64,000 nt of DNA, taken from assembly GCF_000685235.1 (NCBI RefSeq), contig NZ_ARYH01000001.1, positions 1,116,001 to 1,180,000 of the forward strand, read 5' to 3'. The notes beneath the pieces are model-generated. The model had not been told where the DNA came from. It ran no database searches and was given only the letters and a program-made list of their open reading frames with translations. Source of the DNA: Hyphomonas adhaerens MHS-3 (lineage in GTDB: Bacteria > Pseudomonadota > Alphaproteobacteria > Caulobacterales > Hyphomonadaceae). Shown here piece by piece: positions 26,606 through 34,074 of the stretch (position 1 is its first letter; every line of letters starts with the position of its first letter). A program made the position numbers and the translations under genes.

Positions 26606-28576
26606 ATGGCTGTAACCAACCGGGACATGGCAAATGCCGTGCGTGCCCTATCCATGGATGCGGTGGAAGCCGCGAAATCGGGCCATGTCGGCCTGCCGCT
26701 GGGCATGGCGGATGCAGCCACTGTGCTGTTCCGCAAATTCCTGAAATTTGACCCGGCTGACCCCAATTGGGCAGACCGCGACCGGTTCGTCCTGTCGGCG
26801 GGCCACGGCTCGATGCTGATCTATTCGTTGCTGCACCTGACGGGCTACAAGTCCGTCTCGCGCGACGATATCCGCAACTTCCGCCAGCTGGGCGCGAAGA
26901 CGCCGGGCCACCCGGAAAACTTCGTCACGCCGGGCGTGGAGACGACCACCGGCCCGCTGGGGCAGGGCATCGCCACGGCGGTCGGCATGGCGATGGCAGA
27001 GCGTCACCTGAACGCCCGCTTCGGTGACGACCTGGTCGATCACCATACTTATGTCATCGCTGGCGATGGCTGCCTGATGGAAGGCATCAGCCAGGAAGCG
27101 ATCACGCTGGCCGGGCATCTGAAGCTGAACAAGCTGATTGTCCTGTTCGATGACAACTCCGTCACCATCGACGGTGGCACGGACCTGTCCGACAACACAG
27201 ACCAGTGCGCCCGCTTCGAAGCCTCCGGCTGGATCACGAAGAAAGTGGACGGCCATGACGAGAAATCTGTCGAGGCCGCGCTGACTTGGGCGAAGAAGCA
27301 GAAGAAGCCGGTCATGCTCGCCGTGAAGACGATCATCGGCTATGGCGCGCCCAAGATCGCCGGCACCGGCAAGGCCCATGGCGGCCCGTATGGCGCCGAG
27401 GAAATTGCTGGCATCCGCGAGAATATCGGCTGGAAATATCCGCCTTTCGAAGTGCCTGCCGCCATCGAGAAAGCCTGGGCGAAAGCCGGGGAGCGCTCGA
27501 AGAAGGAGCACGAGGCCTGGAACAAGCGTCTCGCCGGATCCGAGCACAAGGGCGAGTTCAACGCCGCCATGACCGGGCGCCTGCCGAAGAACATCGCCAA
27601 GGCGATCATCAAGCACAAGAAGGCCGTCGTCGCGGGCGGTGAGAAGAAAGCCACCCGCCAGTGGAGCGGTGCGGCCCTTGAAGTGCTGACGCATCTGGTG
27701 CCGGAAATGATCGGCGGCTCGGCCGACCTGACCGGCTCCAACAACACCAAGACCAGCCATACCGATCCGATCACGCCGAAGAACTGGGCCGGCCGCTATG
27801 TCCATTATGGCGTGCGCGAGCATGGCATGGCCGCTGCGATGAACGGCATGGCGCTGCATGGCGGCATCCTGCCTTATTCCGGTACGTTCCTCGTCTTCGC
27901 AGACTATTCGCGCGGGGCCATCCGCCTCGGCGCCCTGATGGGCACGCGCGTTGTGCATGTCATGACGCACGATTCCATCGGCCTTGGCGAAGACGGCCCG
28001 ACCCACCAGCCGGTGGAACATGTCGCCAGCCTGCGCGCCATGCCGAACATGCTGGTCTTCCGCCCGGCAGACGGTGTGGAAACCGCCGAGTGCTGGGAAC
28101 TGGCCATCGCCAACGAGACCGGCCCATCCGTCATGGCGCTGACCCGTCAGGGCGTTGCCCCGGCGCGGACGACGCATACGGATGACAACCTCTCCGCCAA
28201 GGGCGCCTATGTGCTGTCCGACTGCAAGGGCAAGGCGCAGGCCACCATCCTGGCCACCGGTTCTGAAGTCGAGATCGCGCTGGCCGCGCAGGAGATGCTG
28301 GCCGAAGACGGCATCGCCGCGCGCGTCGTGTCGTGCCCATGCCTTGAGCTGTTCGAGCAGCAGCACGGCAATTACCGCAAATCCGTTCTCGGCAGCGCGC
28401 CGCGCGTGGCCGTCGAGGCGGGCGTCCGTTTCGGCTGGGACCGCTGGATCGGTGAAGATGGCGGCTTTGTCGGCATGAGCAGCTTCGGCGCCTCGGCCCC
28501 GTACACCGATCTCTACAAGAAGTTCGGCATCACCGTTCAGGCGGTCGCCGCCGAAGTGAAGAAGCGCATCGCTTAA
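26606..28576 (+). CDS. tkt: Transketolase
   Basis: Thiamine-diphosphate enzyme of the pentose phosphate pathway, moving two-carbon units between sugar phosphates. The 656-aa protein has SGHVGLPLGMAD, GHGSMLIYSLLHL, TTGPLGQGIATAVGMA, the ThDP motif GDGCLMEGISQEA...N (LIVLFDDNSVTIDG), and THDSIGLGEDGPTHQPVEH. ATG 26606 follows GAGGGAGA by about 10 bases; the longer frame runs through zauP and is rejected. No sign that it is part of an operon. Confidence 0.97.
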   Translation: MAVTNRDMANAVRALSMDAVEAAKSGHVGLPLGMADAATVLFRKFLKFDPADPNWADRDRFVLSAGHGSMLIYSLLHLTGYKSVSRDDIRNFRQLGAKTPGHPENFVTPGVETTTGPLGQGIATAVGMAMAERHLNARFGDDLVDHHTYVIAGDGCLMEGISQEAITLAGHLKLNKLIVLFDDNSVTIDGGTDLSDNTDQCARFEASGWITKKVDGHDEKSVEAALTWAKKQKKPVMLAVKTIIGYGAPKIAGTGKAHGGPYGAEEIAGIRENIGWKYPPFEVPAAIEKAWAKAGERSKKEHEAWNKRLAGSEHKGEFNAAMTGRLPKNIAKAIIKHKKAVVAGGEKKATRQWSGAALEVLTHLVPEMIGGSADLTGSNNTKTSHTDPITPKNWAGRYVHYGVREHGMAAAMNGMALHGGILPYSGTFLVFADYSRGAIRLGALMGTRVVHVMTHDSIGLGEDGPTHQPVEHVASLRAMPNMLVFRPADGVETAECWELAIANETGPSVMALTRQGVAPARTTHTDDNLSAKGAYVLSDCKGKAQATILATGSEVEIALAAQEMLAEDGIAARVVSCPCLELFEQQHGNYRKSVLGSAPRVAVEAGVRFGWDRWIGEDGGFVGMSSFGASAPYTDLYKKFGITVQAVAAEVKKRIA

Positions 28577-28582
28577 ACAGCG

Positions 28583-29716
28583 TCAGCGGCCGGTATAATT
28601 CGCCCTCGGACGAATGAGCCGGCCGCTTGCCTGCTGCTCGATCGCATGCGCGATCCAGCCGGCCATGCGCCCGCTGGCAAAGATCAGGAAGGGCGCATCC
28701 TCCGGCAGGGAGAGATGCACCGACAGCGCCGCGAGCGCCATGTCGACATTCGCCGCTTCGCCGCTGGCGGCTTCCGCGGCCTTGATGGCGCGCTTCAGGG
28801 GCGCGGCAGGTTTCATCCACCGGATCAGCGCGGCGGCCCTTGGGTCGCCTGCCGGATAAAGCGCGTGGCCGACCGCCGGAATATGTTCGCCCCGTGCGGC
28901 CAGGCCTGACAGCGCTGCCTTCGGGCCATCTTCCATTGCCTGCTTGAGATAGGCGAGCGCCCGGGCGGAGGCCTCGCCATGCAGCGGGCCGGTCAGCGTG
29001 GCACAGCCTGCCAGCGCCGAGGCTGCCAGCGGCGCCCCGGTGGAGGCGGCCACCCGCGCGGCAAAGGTCGACGGGTTCAGCTCATGGTCCGCCACCAGCA
29101 CCAGCGCCCGGCGCAACAGGTCCGTCCCGCCGGGGGAGAGGCCCCAGTGACGCCCCAGCCGCTGGTGATAGAAACCGCGTCCGCCGGTGCCCGTCACGGC
29201 CGAGCACACGCCTGCCAGCAATTGTGCGCCATCGTCCGACAGGGCGGTCTCGCCGCGTCCGAAGGCCGGCGGGTCATGCGCCGCCCGGGTAGCGAGATAG
29301 GCGAGCAGCCGCGCCTTGCCGGTCTCCTCCGGCGCGATGTCTCCGGCGGCGGACCGGCTCGGAAAGGGGGTCTTCACCTGCCATAAAAGTGCTGCCGCTT
29401 CTTCCAGCGTGGCGTCTGCTGCGACGCGCACGGCATCCCTGCCGCGATAGATCAGCTTGCCGTCGCGCACCGTTGTGATCGCGGTTTCCATCACCGGGTC
29501 GCCCCAGGAAATGGCGGCGCTGGCGATCGCCTGCCGGCCCCGGCCACTGCGGCGGCGTTTGACCAGTCCTGTAATATCTGCAGCGGAATAGACACTCGCG
29601 CGCGGGTCGTTTTCATCCGGCCGGGAGGCAATCAGCCCCCGGCTCACATAGGCGTAGAGCGTCTGCGGCTTCACGCCCAGCGCTTCGAGTGCGTCGTCTC
29701 GTCCAATCCAGCTCAT
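28583..29716 (-). CDS. Citrate synthase family protein with N-terminal helix-turn-helix
   Basis: A 377-aa protein. Residues about 1-50 (SWIGRDDALEALGVKPQTLYAYVSRG split by the turn) look like a MerR/excisionase-type winged HTH. The rest is a citrate synthase fold with ELNPSTFAARVAAST, LTGPLHGEASARAL and AVGHALYPAGDPRA. The key FGHR of active citrate synthases reads VGHA here, and the C-terminal RPRANYTGR is kept. It may be a regulator or an accessory subunit. It diverges from a second homologue at 29810, and ends 6 bases from tkt. Confidence 0.82.
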   Translation of the reverse strand: MSWIGRDDALEALGVKPQTLYAYVSRGLIASRPDENDPRASVYSAADITGLVKRRRSGRGRQAIASAAISWGDPVMETAITTVRDGKLIYRGRDAVRVAADATLEEAAALLWQVKTPFPSRSAAGDIAPEETGKARLLAYLATRAAHDPPAFGRGETALSDDGAQLLAGVCSAVTGTGGRGFYHQRLGRHWGLSPGGTDLLRRALVLVADHELNPSTFAARVAASTGAPLAASALAGCATLTGPLHGEASARALAYLKQAMEDGPKAALSGLAARGEHIPAVGHALYPAGDPRAAALIRWMKPAAPLKRAIKAAEAASGEAANVDMALAALSVHLSLPEDAPFLIFASGRMAGWIAHAIEQQASGRLIRPRANYTGR

Positions 29717-29809
29717 ATGTTGATTATATTGATCAAGATTGACGAACGCCAGCCCCGGCGCGACATGAAGCCCAGATTTGTTGCCCAGATTTATTGAAGG
29801 AGATCTCCC
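29717..29809. promoter_or_regulatory. Divergent promoter region with phased TTGA repeats
   Basis: The 93-base gap between the two divergent citrate synthase genes holds TTGA at 29720, 29729 and 29739, spaced 9-10 bases, with the palindrome TTGATCAA at 29729-29736. Spacing near one helical turn suits a bound regulator, perhaps the HTH-bearing gene next to it. This is inference. Confidence 0.4.
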
Positions 29810-30877
29810 ATGGATTCCGGATTGGAAAATGTCGTTGCTGCTGAAACCGTGCTGTCGGACGTGGACGGCCAGAATGGCCGCCTGGTCATTCGCGGCTGGC
29901 CAGTGCAGCTGCTTGCCGCCTCAATGGCCTATGAGGATGCAGCGCACCTGCTGTGGCAGGGCTTCTTCGATGACTTGCCGGATGCGCAGGCGCTGGGTGC
30001 TCGCCTCGGCGCGGCGCGGGTGGAGGCGTTCGATCTTGTCGGACAAATCCCGGACGGGCTCGATATCATCCGCTTCCTGCGCACCGGCTGGTCGCTGCTG
30101 GAAGATGATGAAAGCCTCGATTCCGCGATCCGTCTGGCTGCCGCCGGGCCGGTCTTCACCGCGGCGGCTGTGCGCCGCGAACGCGGACAGGCCCCGATTG
30201 CGCCGGATGCGGATCTGTCCCAGTCGGCAGACTTCCTGAAAATGATCACCGGCAAAGTGCCGGGGGAGGCGGAGGCCCGCGCGCTGGACGCCTATCTCGT
30301 CACCGTGTGCGATCATGGCCTCAACGCGTCCACCTTTGCCGCGCGTGTCGTTGCCTCGACACGGGCGGGCCTTGTCTCGGCGGCAATGGGCGGCATCTCG
30401 GCCCTGAAAGGGCCGCTGCACGGCGGCGCGCCAGGACCGGTGCTCGACATGCTGGATGAGATCGGCATTCCAGAGAACGCCGAAAGCTGGATTGATGCCG
30501 CGCTCTCCCGGGGTGAGCGTCTCATGGGCTTCGGCCACCGGGTTTACCGCGTGCGCGATCCGCGCGCCGATGCACTGAAGGCAGCGGTCGCGCGCCTGCC
30601 GGGCACGTCGGGCCGGATTTCCTTTGCCGACCATATCGAAAAGACCGTCCTCGGACGGCTGGCGAAGAAATACCCGAACCGGACGCTGGAGACGAATGTG
30701 GAGTTTTCCACCGCGCTCTTGCTGGAAGCGCTCGCCATTCCGCGCGAAGCCTTCACCGCTACCTTCGCCTGCGGCCGCATCCTCGGCTGGACAGCCCATG
30801 CTCGCGAACAGATCGGTGAAGGCCGCCTTGTGCGTCCCCGCTCGGTCTATACCGGCCCGGTGCCTGAAATGGCCTGA
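29810..30877 (+). CDS. Citrate synthase / methylcitrate synthase family enzyme
   Basis: A 355-aa enzyme condensing an acyl-CoA with oxaloacetate. It shows the catalytic histidine region GPLHGGAPGPVLDML, the second histidine MGFGHRVYRVRDPRADAL and the aspartate segment in NVEFSTALLLEALAIP, so the active site looks intact. It is shorter than TCA-cycle GltA (about 430 aa), so it may be a secondary or 2-methylcitrate synthase. ATG 29810 follows GAAGGAGA. It diverges from the HTH-bearing homologue. Confidence 0.85.
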   Translation: MDSGLENVVAAETVLSDVDGQNGRLVIRGWPVQLLAASMAYEDAAHLLWQGFFDDLPDAQALGARLGAARVEAFDLVGQIPDGLDIIRFLRTGWSLLEDDESLDSAIRLAAAGPVFTAAAVRRERGQAPIAPDADLSQSADFLKMITGKVPGEAEARALDAYLVTVCDHGLNASTFAARVVASTRAGLVSAAMGGISALKGPLHGGAPGPVLDMLDEIGIPENAESWIDAALSRGERLMGFGHRVYRVRDPRADALKAAVARLPGTSGRISFADHIEKTVLGRLAKKYPNRTLETNVEFSTALLLEALAIPREAFTATFACGRILGWTAHAREQIGEGRLVRPRSVYTGPVPEMA

Positions 30878-30926
30878 GTGTGCAGGGTGTGGGAGAGGCT
30901 GCCGCCTTTCCCACACCTTCCACCAT

Positions 30927-31024
30927 TCATCCCGGAATTTGCGGCGCAAATGACCAGGCGCCAGATGCCGTGTGGCGGCTGCGGGACCGGGGCCCGGATA
31001 AGCCCTGCGGGCTCTCCGGGATGA
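30927..31024. repeat. Palindromic intergenic repeat-like element
   Basis: TCATCCCGGA at 30927-30936 is matched by its inverse TCCGGGATGA at 31015-31024, with an inner hairpin CCCGGAT...GCCC-TGC-GGGC...TCCGGG. This outline resembles the TCATCCCGG palindromic repeats common in alphaproteobacterial intergenic DNA. I saw no second copy in this window. Confidence 0.5.
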
Positions 31025-31079
31025 CACGGGGCGGGCGATCTCAATTCGTCTGATAGGGCGCGGGCCCATCCTTCCGCCC

Positions 31080-31442
31080 ATGCATCCTGACCTCCAACGC
31101 TACTTTACCCATGTCTGGCCGCTGTTCTGGCCGTGGCTGGTGTGGAACCTCGTACGCGTTGCCCGCTGGCACACGCGCACCGGACGGGAGGCTCTTATGG
31201 CGGTCGATTGTTTTGGCAATATCCGGCTGGTCTTCGTAGCCGATGCCCCGCCGCCCGATGATCTCTATACATATGAAGCGCCGCGCCTCGCGGCATGGGA
31301 GCATCCGGCCCTTGGCAGCGATGTGCCCGTTTGCGTGTCTGAGACGCAAGTCCGTCATGATCCGGTGAAGTCCGGTATGGTCATGCATGATCATGACATG
31401 GTCCGGCATGATCCGGTTCAGCACGTCCGGGGTCCGCCCTAG
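31080..31442 (+). CDS. Hypothetical protein with His/Asp-rich C-terminal repeats
   Basis: A 120-aa protein beginning MHPDLQRYFTHVWPLFWPWLVWNL, followed by a basic turn and a compact part (REALMAVDCFGNIRLVFV). The C-terminus carries two copies of VRHDPV, 17 codons apart, around GMVMHDHDM. The aromatic N-terminus may associate with the membrane. I do not recognise a family. The His/Asp/Met-rich tail could bind metal, but that is speculation. Confidence 0.6.
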   Translation: MHPDLQRYFTHVWPLFWPWLVWNLVRVARWHTRTGREALMAVDCFGNIRLVFVADAPPPDDLYTYEAPRLAAWEHPALGSDVPVCVSETQVRHDPVKSGMVMHDHDMVRHDPVQHVRGPP

Positions 31443-31567
31443 CCGGGCGCTGCTCCCAATTCAGCATCTTTCACCGGACGGCAATCGCCGCGCCGGGCAA
31501 ACGTGCTGCGCGAAACCTTGCGGCCGGGCCGGGGAGGAGGCAGGGTTCCCGGAAACGGGAGGAAAGC

Positions 31568-32017
31568 ATGACCTATGAAACGGTCTACACGATCATCAAT
31601 CTCAGCGTGCTGCCGGCCTGGCTGCTGCTCGCGCTGGCGCCGGGATCAAACGTGACGCGCCTGATTGTGCATTCAGGCGTCTATCCGCTGGCACTCGGCA
31701 TTTTCTATATCGTCACCCTGTCCATGAGCATGTTCTTTGGCATGGGCGCCGATGGCGGCAGTTTCAATTCGGCCGCGGGCGTCTCCCAGCTGTTCTCCCA
31801 TCCGCTCGGCATCCTTGTCGGCTGGTCGCATTATCTCGTCTTCGACTTGTTCGTCGGGGCATGGGAGTCGCGCGATGCCCGGCGCCGGGGCGTGCCGCAC
31901 TGGATGGTGGTGCCCAGCCTGTTTTTCACCCTGATGTTCGGACCGGTCGGCCTGTTGCTCTACCTGATCCTGCGGGCCATCAGCGGCAAGGGGCGCTGGG
32001 GCCTCGTCGAAGCCTAG
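31568..32017 (+). CDS. ABA4-like (DUF4281) membrane protein
   Basis: A 149-aa protein with four predicted membrane helices. The central GWSHYLVFDLFVGAWESRDA and the C-terminal FFTLMFGPVGLLLYLILRAI match the ABA4-like family. The plant member takes part in carotenoid (neoxanthin) synthesis; the bacterial role is unknown. The start follows GGGAGGAAAGC. Its stop shares CTAG with the convergent gene at 32014. Confidence 0.8.
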   Translation: MTYETVYTIINLSVLPAWLLLALAPGSNVTRLIVHSGVYPLALGIFYIVTLSMSMFFGMGADGGSFNSAAGVSQLFSHPLGILVGWSHYLVFDLFVGAWESRDARRRGVPHWMVVPSLFFTLMFGPVGLLLYLILRAISGKGRWGLVEA

Positions 32018-32475
32018 GCCTCGTCGTCCGTCCTGGCCTGGCGGAACAGGTCCAGCTGGCGCGGGTCGACATAGCGCCGGCGCGACGGCTTGGTGCGGCC
32101 GCGGCGGAAGTAGAGATCGTCGGTGTGATCGCCCGCCTGGCTGGCGGGCGGTTCGGCCTTCGGGGCAGGTTTGGCGGGCTTTTCCGCTGCCTCGCCCGGC
32201 GCGGCCAGTTTCCACCAGGTGACCGCGACCACGGGCCGGCCCTTGTCGTCCTCATAGCGCTGGAGGTGGCCATGGGCGAGCGCATCGGAGGGCGCGAACA
32301 TGGCGTCTGCGGCTTCGGTGGAAACGGTCAGCCAGTCGGTCGCCAGTTCGACGACCTTCAGCTCGCCATCCAGCGTTTCGGCAAGCGCTTCGGCTTCGGC
32401 CAGGGTGCGCGCAGCCGGGGCCACCTTGGACAAGGCGGCGTCGAGGGATTTCCCGAGGGGATAAGCATGGCTCAT
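32014..32475 (-). CDS. Hypothetical protein
   Basis: A 153-aa protein: an Ala/Leu-rich N-terminal half (about 90 residues with HLQRYEDDKGRPVVAVTWWKL), a Pro/Lys/Ala-rich linker, and a basic conserved-looking tail (DDLYFRRGRTKPSRRRYVDPRQLDLF). I recognise no family. Its start overlaps the stop of the upstream mmcB gene (ATGA), so the two are coupled. Confidence 0.65.
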   Translation of the reverse strand: MSHAYPLGKSLDAALSKVAPAARTLAEAEALAETLDGELKVVELATDWLTVSTEAADAMFAPSDALAHGHLQRYEDDKGRPVVAVTWWKLAAPGEAAEKPAKPAPKAEPPASQAGDHTDDLYFRRGRTKPSRRRYVDPRQLDLFRQARTDDEA

Positions 32476-32957
32476 AGGCCGCTGGAAGTAAGCGCTGCTT
32501 CGCTCGCCGTCCAGCCTGCATCCGCCGCTGCAGAAAGCCGCATCGCAGCCAGACGAGCCAGGCGCAGGATGACTGCCTTGCGACGGGCAGGGGAGAGCTT
32601 CTCCGCCGGCGCCTCCCGGATGACCGCAGCTCCGAAGGCATCGGCGACGATCAGGCCGGCCTCTTCAGGGATCAGATCCTGCGGAAAGTCATGATCGACG
32701 GCGAACCAGAACCGGTCGCAGAAGGGAATATATTCCGGCCATTTGGAGTCGGAGCGGAAATCCGGCACGCCGGACTTGATCTCCACCATCCAGATTTCAC
32801 CGCCGGGCCCAATGGCGGCAATGTCGGCCCGGCGATTGTTGGCGAGAGTCATTTCCTGGATGCCGCACAGCCCCAGATCCGCCAGCAGGCGCAGCGTTCC
32901 GCGGGCAATCGCGGCCGCGCGGGCAAGGTCTTCGGCCGGATCGGCGGGCTTGGTCAT
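32472..32957 (-). CDS. mmcB: MmcB family DNA repair protein
   Basis: A 161-aa protein matching MmcB, an alphaproteobacterial protein linked to mitomycin C resistance with a restriction-endonuclease-like fold. The motif IWMVEIKSGVPDFRSDSKWPEY (split after the K) contains the D/ExK-type residues: the E and K of VEIKSG, preceded by RADIAAIGPGG. The HDFPQDLIPEEAGLIVAD segment is also typical. It overlaps the downstream unknown gene by four bases. SOS control is possible, but no LexA box was checked. Confidence 0.85.
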   Translation of the reverse strand: MTKPADPAEDLARAAAIARGTLRLLADLGLCGIQEMTLANNRRADIAAIGPGGEIWMVEIKSGVPDFRSDSKWPEYIPFCDRFWFAVDHDFPQDLIPEEAGLIVADAFGAAVIREAPAEKLSPARRKAVILRLARLAAMRLSAAADAGWTASEAALTSSGL

Positions 32958-33038
32958 GAATCGAGTGTTCCGGTATTGTTCCGGCCAACCTAGTCCCGCT
33001 CCGGCGGCGCGGTCAAGCGGGCGGCCATCAGGCCGCTT

Positions 33039-33827
33039 TCAGGCTGGCGGCGGGGGCAGGGCAGGCGGCAGGGTTTGAAGGTTCAGCCCGTGGCTCACCT
33101 CCATATGCCGGTCCTTCACATAGCCACGCGCCAGCACCAGCGTGCCTTCCGGCAGCTGGCAATACGCGGCGGCGGCGTTGGCGATGTCGAGCTGCAGCGG
33201 ACTGCCGCGCAGGCTGAGCGCGCAGCTAGTGCCATATTCGTCTACGCCCGCCATGCCGGTGATCGTGCCGCGCACCAACTGGAACCGGTCGAAGCTTTCC
33301 GGCAGCGCGGCCGCATCGGCCACACGGTAAGCCTGCTTCGCCCAGAGGCCGCGCCGGTCGTCCCGGGCTTCGGCTTCCAGCGCGGGGAAAGACTCGCTGC
33401 CGCCGGCGGTGTCCGGATAGATGCGCATCCGCGCGCCGCCGCGGCGGAGCATTTCGGCATTGAGCCACAGGTCCGGCCCCAGCGCATCGGTGGTGCGGAC
33501 CTGGGCGAGGGCGCGGTCGTACCGGTCGCGCGTCAGCCCGGCATAGAAAAGCTGAACCTCCCGGCCGAGCGCCATGTCTTCCAGCATGCGCCGGGCCTCC
33601 TGCTGGAAAGGGTCGCCCGCCCGCTCCTTGTATGGCCGGGCAGGGGCCTCGATGCCGGTGAGGCGCACGCTCTGGCCGGTGTCCAGCACGAGCGCGTCGC
33701 CATCAATGATGCGCACCACGCGGCCATGTTCCCCCGGCTGCAGCGCGTCGAGGGGATGCGGCTTTGCGCAGGCGGCCAGCAGGCCCAGCCAGACGAGCCA
33801 GAAGCAGAGGAGGAGAAGCCGTTGCAT
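33039..33827 (-). CDS. Thermonuclease (SNase) domain lipoprotein
   Basis: A 262-aa protein with a lipoprotein signal (lipobox LAAC at about 17-20). An SNase-like domain follows: RIIDGDALVLDTGQSVRLTG, the GIEAP segment, and DRYDRALAQVR in place of the usual DRYGR. The C-terminal about 100 residues (from LPESFDRFQLVRG) resemble an OB-like extension. Substitution in the DRYGR motif may reduce nuclease activity. It lies upstream of, and on the opposite strand to, tRNA-Arg. Confidence 0.78.
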   Translation of the reverse strand: MQRLLLLCFWLVWLGLLAACAKPHPLDALQPGEHGRVVRIIDGDALVLDTGQSVRLTGIEAPARPYKERAGDPFQQEARRMLEDMALGREVQLFYAGLTRDRYDRALAQVRTTDALGPDLWLNAEMLRRGGARMRIYPDTAGGSESFPALEAEARDDRRGLWAKQAYRVADAAALPESFDRFQLVRGTITGMAGVDEYGTSCALSLRGSPLQLDIANAAAAYCQLPEGTLVLARGYVKDRHMEVSHGLNLQTLPPALPPPPA

Positions 33828-33918
33828 ACCCGGAACGTCCTAGCATGCCCGCCGGCTGCCGCCAGCCATCAAACCGGGTTCAACCCTCCGGCCAATTGCC
33901 TTATAGATCGCTCCCGAC

Positions 33919-33995
33919 GGTCCCGTAGCTCAGCAGGATAGAGCAACAGATTCCTAATCTGTAGGTCGCGCGTTCGAATCGCGCCGGGATCGCCA
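33919..33995 (+). tRNA. tRNA-Arg (anticodon CCU)
   Basis: Cloverleaf of 77 bases with encoded CCA. The acceptor stem is GGTCCCG paired with CGGGATC, including one G-U pair. The D-arm GCTC...GAGC is followed by the anticodon stem ACAGA/TCTGT with loop TTCCTAA, giving anticodon CCT. The T-loop is TTCGAAT. It decodes AGG. No integrase or att-like repeat was seen beside it. Confidence 0.95.
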
Positions 33996-34074
33996 TCCTT
34001 ATCGACATCCGCCAAGGATCACGGCCGTGCTGACTAGCAGTGCGGTTTCATGTGTTTTCTCGATCTGCGAAGGG

